64,000 nt of DNA from Phoronis australis (GCA_002633005.1 NMRA01000009.1:1633858-1697857), one strand, 5' to 3'; shown: positions 36,701-47,722, numbered from the stretch's first letter. A program made the numbers and translations. Notes: a model not told the origin generated them from the letters alone.

Positions 36701-39700
36701 CTATTGTCTTAGGACACATGTGGTTAGCAATTGGTGACTGTTGTTAACGTTTAGCAATTTAACTAAAATACCCCCAAGGTTCTGCTGTTGTTGGAGTGGA
36801 TCTCGTAACCAACCCCTTAGTTGCTTACAAAACTCTCAAAACTTTCTTTCATCTTAGTCCAAATTTTGGCCTCCTAAGGAACATTAGTAATCACTTCATA
36901 GACGCGTTACGCGTATTTTCCTTAACATAAATTTGTTATTTTCAGGTGCGTCGAACGGTCAAATTCATGTGTTGCATTGCTAAAGGCATACCTGTAGTGA
37001 ACCCAGAGTGGCTGAAGGGCTGTAGAGATGCCCACACCTTTATTGGTCAGTGTATACTATTGTGCTAAAAGATTTCTTTTTCTGTTAAAATTGACATCGA
37101 ACATACCCATGTGTTTGTGGATCGTGTTAGGCATTTCAGATGGGGGGAAGGATTTTTCAGTTAAAAGTGACAGGTGGAGGTGGTCCATTTAACTAACTCA
37201 GAGTTGTCCAAGTAGCAGCTGATGTTTGAGATTTTAAAAAACAGGATTCTTTGAAAAGAATTAAATAGTCATGTAGTAAATTACTTTTCAATATAGACAG
37301 GTCAAATTATGAGGATTTTTATTGCTTAAATGTTCTCAATACATTTGATGTAACTACTCTTGTAAACTTGTGTTGTTAAATTGTTTTCTGGATACTGTTA
37401 CAGACACTCATTCATTTACTCTGAAAGATGCCAAATATGAGAAAGAGTATAAGACAAGCTTAACCCATACTTTGGACAAGTCCAGTGAGGCACCACTGTT
37501 TACAGGTTACAGAATACATGTGACCAAGTCTGTCAAACCTCCCCCAAAGGAAATGAAGGGTAATGGGAGTATTTTGATTGTGCTTGCATGGAAACTGTCT
37601 GACTTTGAATTTACTTATGAGTGTGTGTGCCTCTAACTTTAGTGCATACTTGCCTTGCATAAAAAATCATATTTTTGTTATAGTCATGCAAAGTTAATTT
37701 CATGCAAAGTAACAGACATGTATGGTTAAAGCTGTTATGTAATCTGCTTTTATTAAAAGTTAACTTTTGATTTAGACTGTACTGTTATGACGTTAGTCCC
37801 CAATTGTTGCTTAGAATTGATTTGAGGGCAAGGGCAGGAACTAGTAGTTTGTTATTTCTTGAGACTGGGTTGTAGTTGTAGTGTGACAAGTCATTTGATG
37901 TGCTTAACATGGTCTCAAACAGTAACAATGGTTATTTCTTTACAGGTGGTGTGAACATAGCAGTGTTAAACATGTTTATCCACTATTTTGTACAAACATT
38001 TTATGTTACATGACTAGTATATTAAGTTTGACCAAAACCTAAAAGCCACAGTAGCCTATGTTGTGGGTGTCAAAAATCACTTCCTTCACACGTGTATTAA
38101 TTTTCTATTCCAGTGCAATTTTGTCACTTATACATTCATTGAATGATTTACAGATGGAATTAAACATTATAAACATAAAAGGATTGTGGGATATCGGCCA
38201 TCCAAAGTTGCATCCATAGCAGAATAATGTAAAGATCACTTAATTTTAGGTTTAAGGTTTCAAACAGGCAAAAGTTCATTTTATCATAGATAGGAGTAAA
38301 CAGGTAGCATCTATATGATATAAACTCCCAGCTTGCAGTAGTCTACAGTCGCCTAAGTGACAGTTCCTGAATAATAATTCTGGATTGGTTGACTCGTATC
38401 CCACAAATCTATGCTCTAGCATGCGCATACATCAGTTTTCATTCTGTAAAAAGATCACTGTAATGTTATCAATTGTTCATCCATTATCTTGTGTTTCACA
38501 ACTGACATTGCCTATAGTTTTGTATTTACCCTCACCAGACATCATAACATGTGCGGGTGGACAGTATCTGTCATCACTACCCAACAAGTTTGCTGACTGT
38601 ACAGTAGTGGTCACCTGTGAAGAGGACTTGACCCAGTGTCAACCTGCCCTGTCTGCTGGCATACCTTGCACGTCCAAGGAGTTCATAATGACTGGTCTCC
38701 TCAGACATCAGCTTGATGTGGAAGGGTATCCTTTTTACATGCTTTATATGCAGTTGTGAATAGGTGTTGCAGTGTGTAGGTTACATGTGATCAGAGGCGA
38801 CGAATATAAAGCTTGATGTTCAAATGTTGGCTCGGAGAAAAGTGTGATTAATCTTCAAGTGCACTGGGCAGAAATAGAAACAAATTTGATGTCCCGTTGT
38901 TTTTGTCATAAGTTGTTGTTATTAAGTGCAGTCTCTTGTTACTTTCCACTGTTTAATGTTTGACTATTCACATGTTGAACACTTGCACGACAGATTCACT
39001 GCTCTGAATATCCATTAAATTGCATGAGCTTGGAGACTTGTGTTAAACATACATGTGAATGCGCTAGGGATTCAAAAACTAGCTCTATTTGTTTGTTCTT
39101 GTATTACAATTCTCTGCATATGAACTGTTCTTTTGGCTCCCTAACTGCCTGCACAAATTGTACCATAGATTAAAAAGCCTATATGCGTCATGCCATTTTG
39201 AAAACATGTCCCACGCACTTTGCAGCACATTCTGCTTTTAAATTAGGTCATTGTTCAAATAGCAACTGAAGTTATTCAGAAATGTAAGAAAATCAGTATT
39301 GACGGGATGTTCAGTATATAAATCCAGGACTAATATTTGGCAGATGGAATTTTAAGACCAAAAGTCAAATACAAAAAATATTAAGAGGTCCTGGCGTACA
39401 TTTGGGAGTGCCGAATATCGGCCCAAGCTTATCTTTACTAAAGCTGTTGTCCACTATAATAAAAAATTCACTGGGCATTCTCCTCAGTGATATAAGTCAA
39501 GGCTTGGAATTTTCTGAGGAAACACGGATTTCCGCTTTTTTCTCTTATTCCTTCCGCGCATTTTTGTTATATTTCCACAGAAAAAATAGTATTTGCCATA
39601 AAATTTTCGCCGTAAATTGGTTTCTAACCGTGGCGTTGCTGACGACTCGAAAAGCGGAAACTGCTCTTTATTATTGGAGGAATGAAAATCATAATTGCCG

Positions 39701-41778
39701 GGGCACCTGGGATTGGGTGGTTTATCCACAAGAAAGAAAAACCCTTTCTGAAAGGAAATTCAACCGTAACCGGTAATTCGTTGGATTGGAATCGTTGGAT
39801 GTGAGTGATATATGAAATTCTTTTGTTTGATCTCACGTGCAAGCCCGTGCTGGCCAAGTTGGCTGCTAGGCCCGAGTCCGCCGATTTTCCACGTGCCGCC
39901 GAAATGGGATACAAAGTGCTATTTTTGTTATTGCAAATGTGTTTTAAGTTGCCGTTGATGTATTCCAATTTATTTTGCCATTTTCATGTTTTATTTTTGT
40001 TAGAAGTCTTATTTGGACCGACTCCAGAAGTGGTCACGTGGCAAGTTCTGAATGATCTGATTGGTCCAAGCCATTGTTTACAAATTCTGCTAGCCTGTTT
40101 TGAGTGTCCTTATAGTTATTTCCAATGTCACATAGTTTGTTCTACACCAGTGTGGCTTATGAACAATTATCTCCTGTAAGTGCTGTTTTAAACTGGAAAG
40201 TTTGGCCAACTTAGGATTGTGATTGATGTGTTCTATAGTTTAAAGTATGTTGTTTTTGACTTTCATTTTTTCCATGCTAACAGTTGGGTTATGAGGCACA
40301 GGTTGTCGTCTTGACTTTTTTCCATTGCATTGGAATTAATTTTTTGTTGGAACTGAATGTGTATGTATTTCAGGCTTTCCAGATAATCTGGGTTGATTTT
40401 TATATTTTTTAATAACTATATCGTAATTATAAGAACTTAAAATAATGAAAATAATTTTATGGGTCTCCCTGCAGCAAATCAAGAATAACCTTCTGTCACT
40501 CACACTGCAAATTTTGCATCATTGTCTTTATTATTTTAATTTCAAAAAATTATCTTTTGTTGCATCTAATCGCCTTCCTTATTGCTGCTGAAATAGATAT
40601 CAGGTACAGCTTAAAATGAGTGCGTTTTGCCAACACGACACAGTTACAGGGCATCTCGTGATAATAATGTTTACTTTCGATCTTTTGTGGTATGGTTGTT
40701 TAGATTGCAATGTGTTTTTGGTGCAGTAACAATTTTCCACTTTTTTTGTCATGGGTCATTCCAAGCCCTGATAAGTGTTAGGTACCTTTTTCAATAAAGA
40801 TTGTTTGGAAAAGATTTGCATTTGAAATTTATTGATTATGAGCTTTTGGTTTACTTTTATTTCCTGAGGTTTGTTGTGGCATGCACCCTTTTCAAATACG
40901 CCATATAGGCAGCATATCCTGGAAGCCAATATTCGGAAAACTATGAAATGAAGTTACATAATAAAAATATGACAATAAGCAGTACAGACCTTGAAAAGTT
41001 TGTAGGATGATGGACTGCGGTTTTTAATGAAAATAATGTGTGCCTCGTAATGTGGCTGGCACTAGCCCCCAGGCCACAAAATAATCACTTCAGTCTGTGA
41101 ATTCTGATTGGTTTTTGTTGCTGAATAAATATTTATTTAATGAAAATTTCTTGATTCGGACATACATTCGTTTCACTAGTTGTGACCTGCACAGGAATAC
41201 TTACGAATAAACTGTAGACACACAGTAGGTGTTTGTGCATGTGCGTTTTATTGAACAATATCGAGTAGTGTGGACTAAATAGACTAGCTATCAATGTTTT
41301 ATGAGTAGATACTGTTTGCGTTAGTGAGAAGTTGGGATAATCCTTCGTAACACAGGTAAGACTGTCAAGCATTTATTGACTAAAATTGGAGGAACGTCTA
41401 TCACGAGTACAGTGTCCTGCACTGGCTTTGTCAAATTCATTATTTGCAGGATTATGAAAATGTAGGAAAGATGGCCCAGGATCTTCACTTTTGAATTACT
41501 GTAAATTTCGTGGTAATGGTCGCATATAAAATGCCTGCTGTTTGAGAACAGTTTTCTCCACTGAATCAAACTGGTTCTTAAAATATGGGCACATTGTATC
41601 CTACTATTGCCAATTTTGTCACACGTTTTTTTGACTGTCAGTTTAAAATTACCTACTCTGTGATTTACTAGTTATAAGTTATGGAGAATTTGTGATCAGT
41701 GGAATTTGTTCCTTAACCTTGTGTAGTTATTCCCTTAAAGATCGTTTTGTCAACACAGCTCATAAGAGAAGAAGGTAA
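15702..41778 (+). CDS. MDC1: Mediator of DNA damage checkpoint 1 (MDC1) orthologue
   Basis: Twenty exons: 15702-15779, 16545-16608, 17731-17786, 19287-19379, 20259-20363, 20804-20956, 21403-21541, 21900-21950, 23633-23701, 24111-24226, 24932-25858, 26587-26748, 27936-28121, 31560-33647, 36141-36221, 36551-36619, 36946-37045, 37404-37559, 38539-38725, 41727-41778. The sum is 4,932 nt with all phases compatible (1,643 residues). MDC1 is the nuclear scaffold that reads phosphorylated H2AX at double-strand breaks and recruits ATM, NBS1 and RNF8. Domain order matches vertebrate MDC1: N-terminal TQAI site (Thr6), FHA (about 27-132), SDTD motif (267-270), TQx[F/Y] cluster (241-696), a long basic low-complexity region (734-1429) and tandem BRCT (about 1438-1640). 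The last intron is U12-type. The long PST repeat region of mammalian MDC1 is not recognisable; a basic repeat region takes its place. Confidence 0.93.
15795..15905. repeat. Near-perfect palindromic hairpin element in MDC1 intron 1
   Basis: The arms TTTAAACCACAGGCGTCCTC and the reverse complement lie about 110 bp apart end to end. The arms match over ~50 bp with a few differences, around a TATA-rich centre. It starts 15 bp after the exon 1 donor. Partial copies occur at 12,990-13,045 and 15,077-15,100. Most like a small MITE. Confidence 0.7.
16545..20363 (+). CDS. MDC1: MDC1 exons 2-5: FHA domain
   Basis: Exons 2-5 encode residues 27-132. The FHA phosphothreonine-binding signature is intact: NIIGRSAEG (GR loop), SLSKEHCCI (S..H loop) and GSKNKTRMG (S.N.T loop), then LLLGDVTCTFI (last strand). 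In vertebrates this domain binds the phosphorylated N-terminal TQ site of a second MDC1, and ATM. The introns in between carry repeats, but no splice ambiguity affects the domain. Confidence 0.9.
18050..18965 (+). repeat. Dispersed repeat family A copy 1 (MDC1 intron 3)
   Basis: It begins with the palindrome ACATATTTATATGT and has internal units of roughly 170-250 bp, each with a block like CTAGTGGCCATTTT. It ends near a GCATT...GCTCTTG tail shared by the copies at 28.5 and 34.4 kb. It is non-coding and inserted in the sense direction of MDC1. Confidence 0.7.
19172..19185 (-). promoter_or_regulatory. CTCF-like core motif
   Basis: The minus strand reads CCACCAGGTGGCAG, a perfect fit to the core CCASYAGRKGGCRS. 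It is in MDC1 intron 3 just outside repeat copy 1. Predicted only. Confidence 0.4.
21900..28121 (+). CDS. MDC1: MDC1 exons 8-13: SDTD and TQx[F/Y] docking cluster
   Basis: Exons 8-13 encode residues 230-733, an acidic disordered-looking region. TQxF occurs at 241 (TQIF) and 681 (TQAF). TQxY occurs at 283, 297, 330, 347, 413, 639, 662 and 693. Phosphorylated TQxF in vertebrate MDC1 is the docking site of the RNF8 FHA domain. The SDTD motif, known in vertebrates as the CK2-phosphorylated NBS1-binding motif, is formed across the exon 9/10 junction (267-270) in an acidic setting. Further degenerate relatives (THVY, TGIY) suggest growth of the cluster by repeat expansion. Confidence 0.85.
28465..29765 (+). 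repeat. Dispersed repeat family A copy 2 (MDC1 intron 13)
   Basis: It has the same head (TTTATATGTGGACGCATTATG), the same alternating internal units and the same tail (GCATTCGTGGGC) as the copies at 18.05 and 34.42 kb. Units repeat AAATTTGGCA, GGATGG and CTAGTGGC blocks. One perfect CTCF-like core is at 28,779-28,792, with several one-mismatch versions. Confidence 0.75.
28779..28792 (-). promoter_or_regulatory. CTCF-like core motif in repeat copy 2
   Basis: The minus strand reads CCACTAGGTGGCGC, matching CCASYAGRKGGCRS at all 14 positions. Neighbouring units have one-mismatch versions near 28,640, 29,095 and 29,240. Confidence 0.4.
31560..33647 (+). CDS. MDC1: MDC1 exon 14: basic repeated chromatin-binding-like region
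   Basis: A single 2,088-bp exon encodes residues 734-1429, rich in Lys, Arg, Ser and Glu. In its first half a unit of about 65-70 residues recurs roughly three times. Each unit has RS-R/C-S...C.S..S..ESSTV, then an acidic stretch, then KGRRGRKC or a variant. Many GR(R/G)RK-type clusters resemble AT-hook or nuclear-localisation signals. In mammals the middle of MDC1 (PST repeats) binds nucleosomes directly; this exon occupies the same place. That role here is inference from position and charge. Confidence 0.85.
34698..34711 (-). promoter_or_regulatory. CTCF-like core motif in repeat copy 3 (first)
   Basis: The minus strand reads CCACTAGGTGGCAC, a full match to the 14-bp core. One-mismatch versions follow near 34,862, 34,997, 35,143 and 35,288. 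Confidence 0.4.
35432..35445 (-). promoter_or_regulatory. CTCF-like core motif in repeat copy 3 (second)
   Basis: The minus strand reads CCACTAGGGGGCAC, a full match to the 14-bp core. One-mismatch versions lie near 35,575, 35,716 and 35,857. Confidence 0.4.
36141..41778 (+). CDS. MDC1: MDC1 exons 15-20: tandem BRCT domains
   Basis: Exons 15-20 encode residues 1430-1643. The BRCT1 start IIFTGVSED contains Thr1447. LGGEIAKSPTQATHLVTDE and VRRTVKFMCCIAKGIP follow, with Arg1482 and Lys1485. These three match the phosphoserine-binding Thr, Arg and Lys of vertebrate MDC1, and Arg1481/1482 the pair that clamps the C-terminal carboxylate of phospho-H2AX. The inter-BRCT linker GYRIHVTKSVKPPPKEM and BRCT2 (IITCAGGQYLSSLPN, VVVTCEEDL, SKEFIMTGLL) are also conserved. 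The protein ends about 19 residues after GLL, as in vertebrates, with a basic KRRR end. Confidence 0.92.
38726..41726 (+). other. U12-type GT-AG intron (MDC1 intron 19)
   Basis: The donor after GTGGAAGG reads GTATCCTTTT, the U12 consensus. At the other end TTCCTTAAC (41,709-41,717) lies about 10 nt before GTGTAG, the acceptor ending at 41,726. Splicing gives VEGYSLKDRF and a stop at 41,776-41,778, in the right place relative to vertebrate MDC1. Inside the intron, 39,400-39,970 holds open frames on both strands with no recognised product. Confidence 0.85.
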
Positions 41779-42659
41779 CACAAGCCCTGGCTGACACTGT
41801 CTTTTATCCCTTGGTCTAGCTTCATCTGCACTGAGTGTATGGACTATGCCACAGATGTCTACATGATGGCTGGTGTAATCTAGAGTCATAGTACTTTTTC
41901 AGAGGATATGGACATACCCGCTGGTGTGTTGATGAGGATTACCAAGTGTTGGGATTTCTGATGTACCACTAAATCAATGGTACAATTTTATGTTTCAAGA
42001 AAACTCATTGTGCTTACTGACTATAACATTAAATGATTCGACCCTCATGCCAACAGGTGGTGGGGCAGTGTAAGTTTGCATGTAGAGATGGGTTCCCTCA
42101 ATCTGGGTTATGTAATCATTGTTTCTGAAAATCCAATGTTGGCTTAAAATTTACAATGTTGGGATATTCTAGGTTCACTATCCAATCAGATTGAAGACAT
42201 TTGAACTTGCCTATTAGTGTTATTAAATGTCACTGTTGTCAACATTTAATTAACTTCCTTCTTGGAACTGGCCAGACAGGTATCCTAACACGTTTACTGT
42301 GGGAGAAACTTGTTTCACTACTAGTGAATCAAGGGTTCTGTCTGTTACATGTGATTGTGACTTTTTCAATGTTTTTACCATTGTACTGTTTTAGTATTAT
42401 TCCTCCTTGTATCAAGTCCATGCTTGAATTATAAAACATTATATGCGGAGTCCTGCCTTGTTTCATTAGTAAGAGAGGTGTTGGTACAGTTATTGAGTGC
42501 TGAAGTTTTGTTATTAAGAACGCCTGCCTGTTACCTGCTACTGGGTCTTTTGCTTCACCCGACTATGAAGTAACCCAACGTATCGTCTAAAACCATTCAT
42601 TACATCGACAGTCCGTGTTTTTATGGTTCCTGTGGGCGACCGCCTTAATTGTCAAACCA
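41779..42659. other. Region downstream of MDC1, no gene recognised
   Basis: This must include the MDC1 3' UTR. An ATTAAA hexamer near 42,027 is a possible poly(A) signal. Nothing else is supported. Confidence 0.4.
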
Positions 42660-43290
42660 CGTCGTAGGGCCGGACTCCGGCACGCGCTGCCTTCAACAGC
42701 TTGGCCGAGTCCCGGCTCATCCCGTAGGCCTCCGGCGCGCGCTGCCTTGGGCAGCTTGGCCGAGACCCGCCAGACGCCGTAGGTCTCCGGCACTCGTTGC
42801 CTTCGGCAGCTTGGACGAGGCCTGGGCCCGGTCTCTAATCTTTGTACTCGAAACGAACTCGAAACTATTTTTGGCAATTTCTCTGCTCCTTTTGTGCGAA
42901 CTTTAGATAATTGGTAATCAGACTGTGCTCGAATACATTATAGTTTATGCATTGGAGTTTCTAGTTCAAGTTTGCCCTTGAAGACCCTTATATTCGTGCT
43001 ACTAACTCGAGTAAAAACTCGAAATTTCGAGTTCAAACTCGAACTTATTGCTTTAATATTGGGTTTACAAACTATGAACTAAGGGCAATAAATTATGTAC
43101 GTAAGTTATTGTGTACTCAAGCATAGAATAATAGACACTTATCTTGAGTTCGCCCAAAACTAGAGTAGAAAATGCCAAACCTAATTTCAAGTTCCATTTC
43201 GAGTAAAAAGATTGGAGACCGGGCCCCGGCTCCTGCCGTCGGACTCCCGCTCGCGCTACCTTTGGCTGCTTGGTCGACTGATTGGGACGA
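42660..43290. repeat. GC-rich tandem array, ~55-60-bp unit, interrupted by a foldback element
   Basis: Three diverged units with CGTAGG...CTCCGGC(A/G)CGCGCTGCCTT and CAGCTTGGCCGAG occupy about 42,660-42,823. A fourth (CGTCGGACTCCCGCTCGCG) follows the foldback element at about 43,236. The array is much richer in GC than its surroundings. Confidence 0.65.
42824..43226. mobile_element. Foldback element B, copy 1
   Basis: It begins GGGCCCGGTCTC and ends with the reverse complement GAGACCGGGCCC. Inverted arms of roughly 80 bp contain TACTCGAAA blocks, and the centre has ACTCGAAATTTCGAGT palindromes. There is no coding capacity. It is the inverted counterpart of the copy at 55,834-56,226. Confidence 0.75.
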
Positions 43291-44240
43291 GTGGGCACCG
43301 AGGTTTCCCGTCGTCGCGAAACGAACGGTGCATGTCGATTACATGAGCTTGACTTAGCCAACTACAGTTAGGTACCAATGTGTGTATTTCTTCCGTAGAC
43401 TCCGAAATTGCACACAGCCAGGATAGTTCTGCTCGTCACCGCGCCGTGAAACTTTTATCAACATGTAAAGCTAAAGACCGGAAGGGGTGCATGCAAAATC
43501 TGGGAATCAACCGACACTCACCTTGCCCGTTACAGCCTTTTAAGTGAAAAACAATGCAGTAAACGTCATTTTCTTGCGTAACTCTCCGCCTTTTCTAACA
43601 ATGAAAATTATGTCGGGCAAATCACAATCAAGGTCCATATTCTGTGGCCACTTTTGGTGAAAAATGAAGGTTGTCATATATATTGTCAGTTATTTTAAAG
43701 TACCATCATTCCGGGTTTGTAATCTAAAATAACACAGTATAATGAGAACTTCCTCTCTTGCAATATGATTCTTACAAAAAGAAAATGACAAATAACTACT
43801 TTTTTCAAAAACTTGATTGGTGCTATTTGCCTAGTTTTAAAAACATTCACCACTAGGACTATAATGAAATTACTCCCAGATTCACCAGTTGGTCAAAATA
43901 GTTGAAGGAATGCTAGGCCCAGTGTTCCACTTGTAAACAGTAAAAAATGGTACTGGTTGGGGGGGTACGTACACTACGCAGTCGATCAACTTCAAATTTT
44001 GACTAAGTTGCAAATGTATGGTATGGTCTCAAGTTATGTGCTTCCTCCACTTGTTGGTTTGTTGCAAGTTGTCTTGAGAGATAGAGAAGCTGCCTCTGCA
44101 ACATCAATTGTCACATGACATATCTTCTACGGTGTTTTAACATCCTAAAAGTACTAACCAAGTCCTGTGTGGCATTTTATTTCCCACAAATTTGATAATG
44201 TCCATTGTATTTTTGTCAGACTGGATGCATTTTGGAAATA
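43291..44240. other. Gap between foldback element B and LINE remnant
   Basis: No convincing coding frame is seen. It may be the unrecognisable 3' part of the LINE element on the minus strand. Confidence 0.35.
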
Positions 44241-45295
44241 TCAGTATTGTTCATGAGAACAGCAGTGTGTAAATATACTTGTGGGCAATACTTTATAGCA
44301 TAGAGGTTGTAACAGTGAGATCATCCACATATGTTCGACAACTTGGTAGACGCTTGTTCTGCAATAAGGGTCCCCTCCACTCGCTCGCTTAATCATAACA
44401 CTCATGGCCATCACAAACAGAATTATAGAAATTGTGCACCCTGTCATGATCCCCTTCTGCAAAGGTTGCCACTCCGCTGTAAAACCATTAACTGAGAATC
44501 TCATTCTTGCTCCCGTGAAGTATTTGCTGATGAGAGAACGCAGATTTTCCGGCATACACATCGCCTTCTCTATAAGCTTGTGTGGCATCGACCCATAGGC
44601 ATTGGCAATGTCAAGCCATACCACAGACATGTCTTTCTTTAATTTCTTTGCATCTTTGATTAACTCCGTGATCACGCAGTTGTGTTCTAAATAACCAGAG
44701 TAGCCGGGAATGCCTCCCTTCTGCACTGATGGATTGATGTAACTGTTGTTCAACAAATATGTCGCTAGCCTGTCTGCCAGCTCAGCGAAAAAGACTTTTC
44801 CCTCCTCATCCAATAACGAGATAGAACGGAAGTCACCAATCTTCACAGAGCCTTCAGTGCCTTTCGGAATGTGCACCCCTTCTGTCTTTCCCCATCTCCA
44901 AGGCAACTCCTTCGAGCGCCAAATCACTCTCAACAGCTTCCAAAATTGGTGTAATAAGCTTGGACACTTCTTATAAACTATGCACGGTAGCCCGGGTGGG
45001 CCTGGAGCTGATTCCGTGTTGGCGTTCATGACCATCTTCCTGACATCACAGAACTTAAAATCGCCAACCTCTAAAAATACACTCGAAAATTCCTCTTCAT
45101 CCATCCAGTCAAATTCTCCCAAAGGTTCCTCGCACCGACTGTCACTGTGAACCACCTCCAGATGTCTTTCCAGCTCGTCCTTTGAGCATCTGAGCTGCCC
45201 ACTTGTCTCTTTCCCAAAAAGCTCCTTCGTGAACTTGTATGGATTGGACAGAAATTTCTTCCTCTTCCGGATCTTCACACGGACTTCCTCTTTCT
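44241..45295 (-). pseudogene. LINE-type reverse transcriptase, broken
   Basis: A 345-residue frame carries non-LTR retrotransposon RT motifs in order: FRSISLLDEEGKVFF (thumb-side motif), GGIPGYSGYLEH, VVWLDIANAYGSMPHKL (motif A) and LQKGIMTGCTISIILF (motif B). The motif C region (YVDD) is present near 44,330 but in a different frame, so a frameshift has cut the protein inside the polymerase centre. The finger and palm parts are otherwise open. Clade is not assigned; the motif wording differs from CR1, L1 and RTE types I know well. Confidence 0.75.
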
Positions 45296-46410
45296 AAGCT
45301 GCTCTGCCTTACACAAAGATAAAAGTTTACACCTCAGGTCCTGTCTTAAATGGGCTAAGCCTCTCCTTTCATGATCCTCTTAAGGTCTCTCAGATCCACC
45401 CGGATCTCCTTGATTTCCCTCTGTCTTCTGCTAGGCCCTTGCGTAGTTGGATTCTTTCTCTTCGCCGCCACGCCCAATCGATCTTTGCAAACTGTGTAGA
45501 CCAGCTCAGTCATGGTGATCAGTTTCTTCTGTGCAGTACGCTTTAAATTCGCCTCTAGAACGCCATCAAGATCCTCATCCAGAAGACTCCAAGACTTTGA
45601 GTCATTGCCTCTCGGCTAAATAATCCGCTCCTTCCTTGCCACCTCAAATAGTGCTTCAGTTCTTTGCCTCGGAATGCTGTCTGGATCCCGGTCCTCACAT
45701 GTTTCCGTGAGCAACTGTGACATGGAAAGCAACACAAACTCTGAGTCCTGCTCCTCCCTGCCAGATGTAAATACTTCAACACTGTCCCTCTCCAACGTGT
45801 CTGAGTCTGGTGCCGTGCCGTCTGATGCAGCGGACACACTTGCTTCCCCTATTGCTCCATGGGCTTTGAAGATCAACGCTCTGTGGGTTTTACTCTGGCT
45901 ATCCTCTTCAGTCGTCTTACTAGGAGTACTAGTAGTACCACCTAAGCGTTGCCACTGGAGACACTGTGTCTACGTCCTCTTACATCCCCTGCATACTCGG
46001 TCATCATTTATCAGTTTCGCAGTCCTTGTACGTTGCCGTGTCGTCTCCGTGGTAGTCACGTTGTTCAATGCCGTAGTTTCTGTAACTTGCGGAGTTGATT
46101 CCATAGTATTCTGATCGTTGAGCTCTTCATCCTTCCCCGTCTCGGAGAACTCTGGGGGTATTCTCTTCTTTGGTTACTCGTAGCAATATAAATGTCAACT
46201 GGATGGGTCGCTAACCCAACCAATCCACTGTCTCTCCAGAATGTCACCCGTCTCTCCAGGTCGCCACCCATCTCTCCAGGTCGTCAACTGCCTTTCCAGG
46301 TTGTCTTCCAGCCTTTTCCTGGATGTCACTGGATCTTGTCCAGACGTTGAATTACCTGAAACACTGTTGTTGTGTGCTGTTTCTCCAAGTGCTGTCATCA
46401 GCTAGAATGC
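45296..46410 (-). pseudogene. Probable 5' part of the LINE element, decayed
   Basis: Several overlapping minus-strand frames (45,616-45,876 and 46,195-46,398) are open for only 60-95 residues. A short degenerate tandem repeat of about 20 bp with TCTCTCCAGG lies at 46,220-46,310. Assignment to the LINE rests only on position and strand upstream of the RT. Confidence 0.35.
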
Positions 46411-47722
46411 ATCCTCATCGATAATTTCTACCCCTAATCTAGAATCATCTCGGATGCCGGGTCCCCGAAGTTGATCAGGCTTCGGTCATCACTTGGAGTG
46501 CCACCTGTTGTCGCGCTGTAACCATAACCACGACGACGACTCTTCAGCAGATCTCATCACTGACTGCACCAAATTCTTCCTCGACACTGGGCTGATACCT
46601 AGGAACTTCATCAACCTCCACATGCTGCTTCCGATGAAACCTCTACATCCTACTTCGGCTGGCATGTATATTTATTGAAGAATGCACAGAACATACAAAG
46701 ACAAAATGACAAACCCAGAAATCGTGAAGCATTATATCTGGGTTGTAGACAATTCATAAATGAAACTAATATACATAGAGGTATATACATTTAAGTAGTA
46801 TCTAATATAAGTATTCTAATATTTATAAATGCTATTACGAATATATGAAAACAAAAACATGTACAGATTCATGTGTGGAAATCAGAAACAACAGTGTTTA
46901 TAAACGGTACATAAAATTTTGCAAACGTTGCTTAGGAAGAATTCATTGAGAACAAGGTCAAGGTTAGGACTGCCATTCAATAATAATGTAACTTAAGTAG
47001 AGATATTATTACAAGAATTGAGAGCTTTAACAATTGATTGGTTTTCATTGAGTGCACGAAAGAGTGAGTCTTGGATTGGACAATGGCATTTTTTCTGAAA
47101 ACACCAAATTCGCATTTCTTAGAACTTAGGTCATTGGTCATGACAATGAATTAACATTGACATAATTGTATTAAGTTTCTACACACTTCACTCGCCAACT
47201 AACACGTGCATTTTGAGAGATAGCCAACAAACATCAAGAGAAATAAAAGGAAAAATACGTTACAGGCAAAGCATTCATAATTCAATGTGCTTGTGCATGT
47301 TGGCAGAAAATTTTCTTGTGAACCAGTGATATTGACCACCATCTGCGGACTGGTAGGCACACAACGCAACAACTTCCAACAGAAGTTGTAAGAACGAAAA
47401 GAACATACGTTCATGCATGATATTAAGTGATTACTAGATCTTCAAACCGGCACACTCGTCGTCGTCAAAGAAAACACATGTAAAACAATTGTTAATGCTT
47501 CTAACAATCCGCGGTGATTCAAATGTGTTCTTGTCTTGAACCAGAATAATGATACATTACCAGTTTTATGGATAGTGTGCAAACCGTATACACAAAATTA
47601 TGTCTAGGGGCAAGATAGTTACAACCAACAGAATTGCAGAAAATTTGTTACTGGTTTTTGAAACTAAGGGAAGGTAACACTCCACTGCATGGTGGATTCA
47701 AAGCAGTTACATACGGGACCCC
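46411..47722. other. Region between LINE and FEN1-like pseudogene, nothing recognised
   Basis: AT-rich sequence without supported genes or clear repeats. Confidence 0.35.

Noticed and set aside
36918-36926. TTCCTTAAC before MDC1 exon 17, suggesting another U12 intron
   Set aside because: The donor is GTAATG, not U12-like, and the motif is about 20 nt from the AG. Probably coincidence.
38539-38759. MDC1 ending by read-through at 38,759
   Set aside because: The donor is a perfect U12 site and the spliced tail fits the family better. It remains a possible minor isoform.
39402-40179. Overlapping 110-124-residue frames on both strands in MDC1 intron 19
   Set aside because: No recognisable domain; overlapping frames on both strands suggest chance or an unknown repeat with a GC-rich core.
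41819-41882. Alternative terminal MDC1 exon giving EGFICTECMDY
   Set aside because: The frame is open and the acceptor plausible, but it lacks the U12 branch site needed for the GTATCCTTT donor; 41,727 has a perfect one.
46493-46678. Plus-strand frame between LINE remnant and pseudogene
   Set aside because: Short, no motif, no exon signals.
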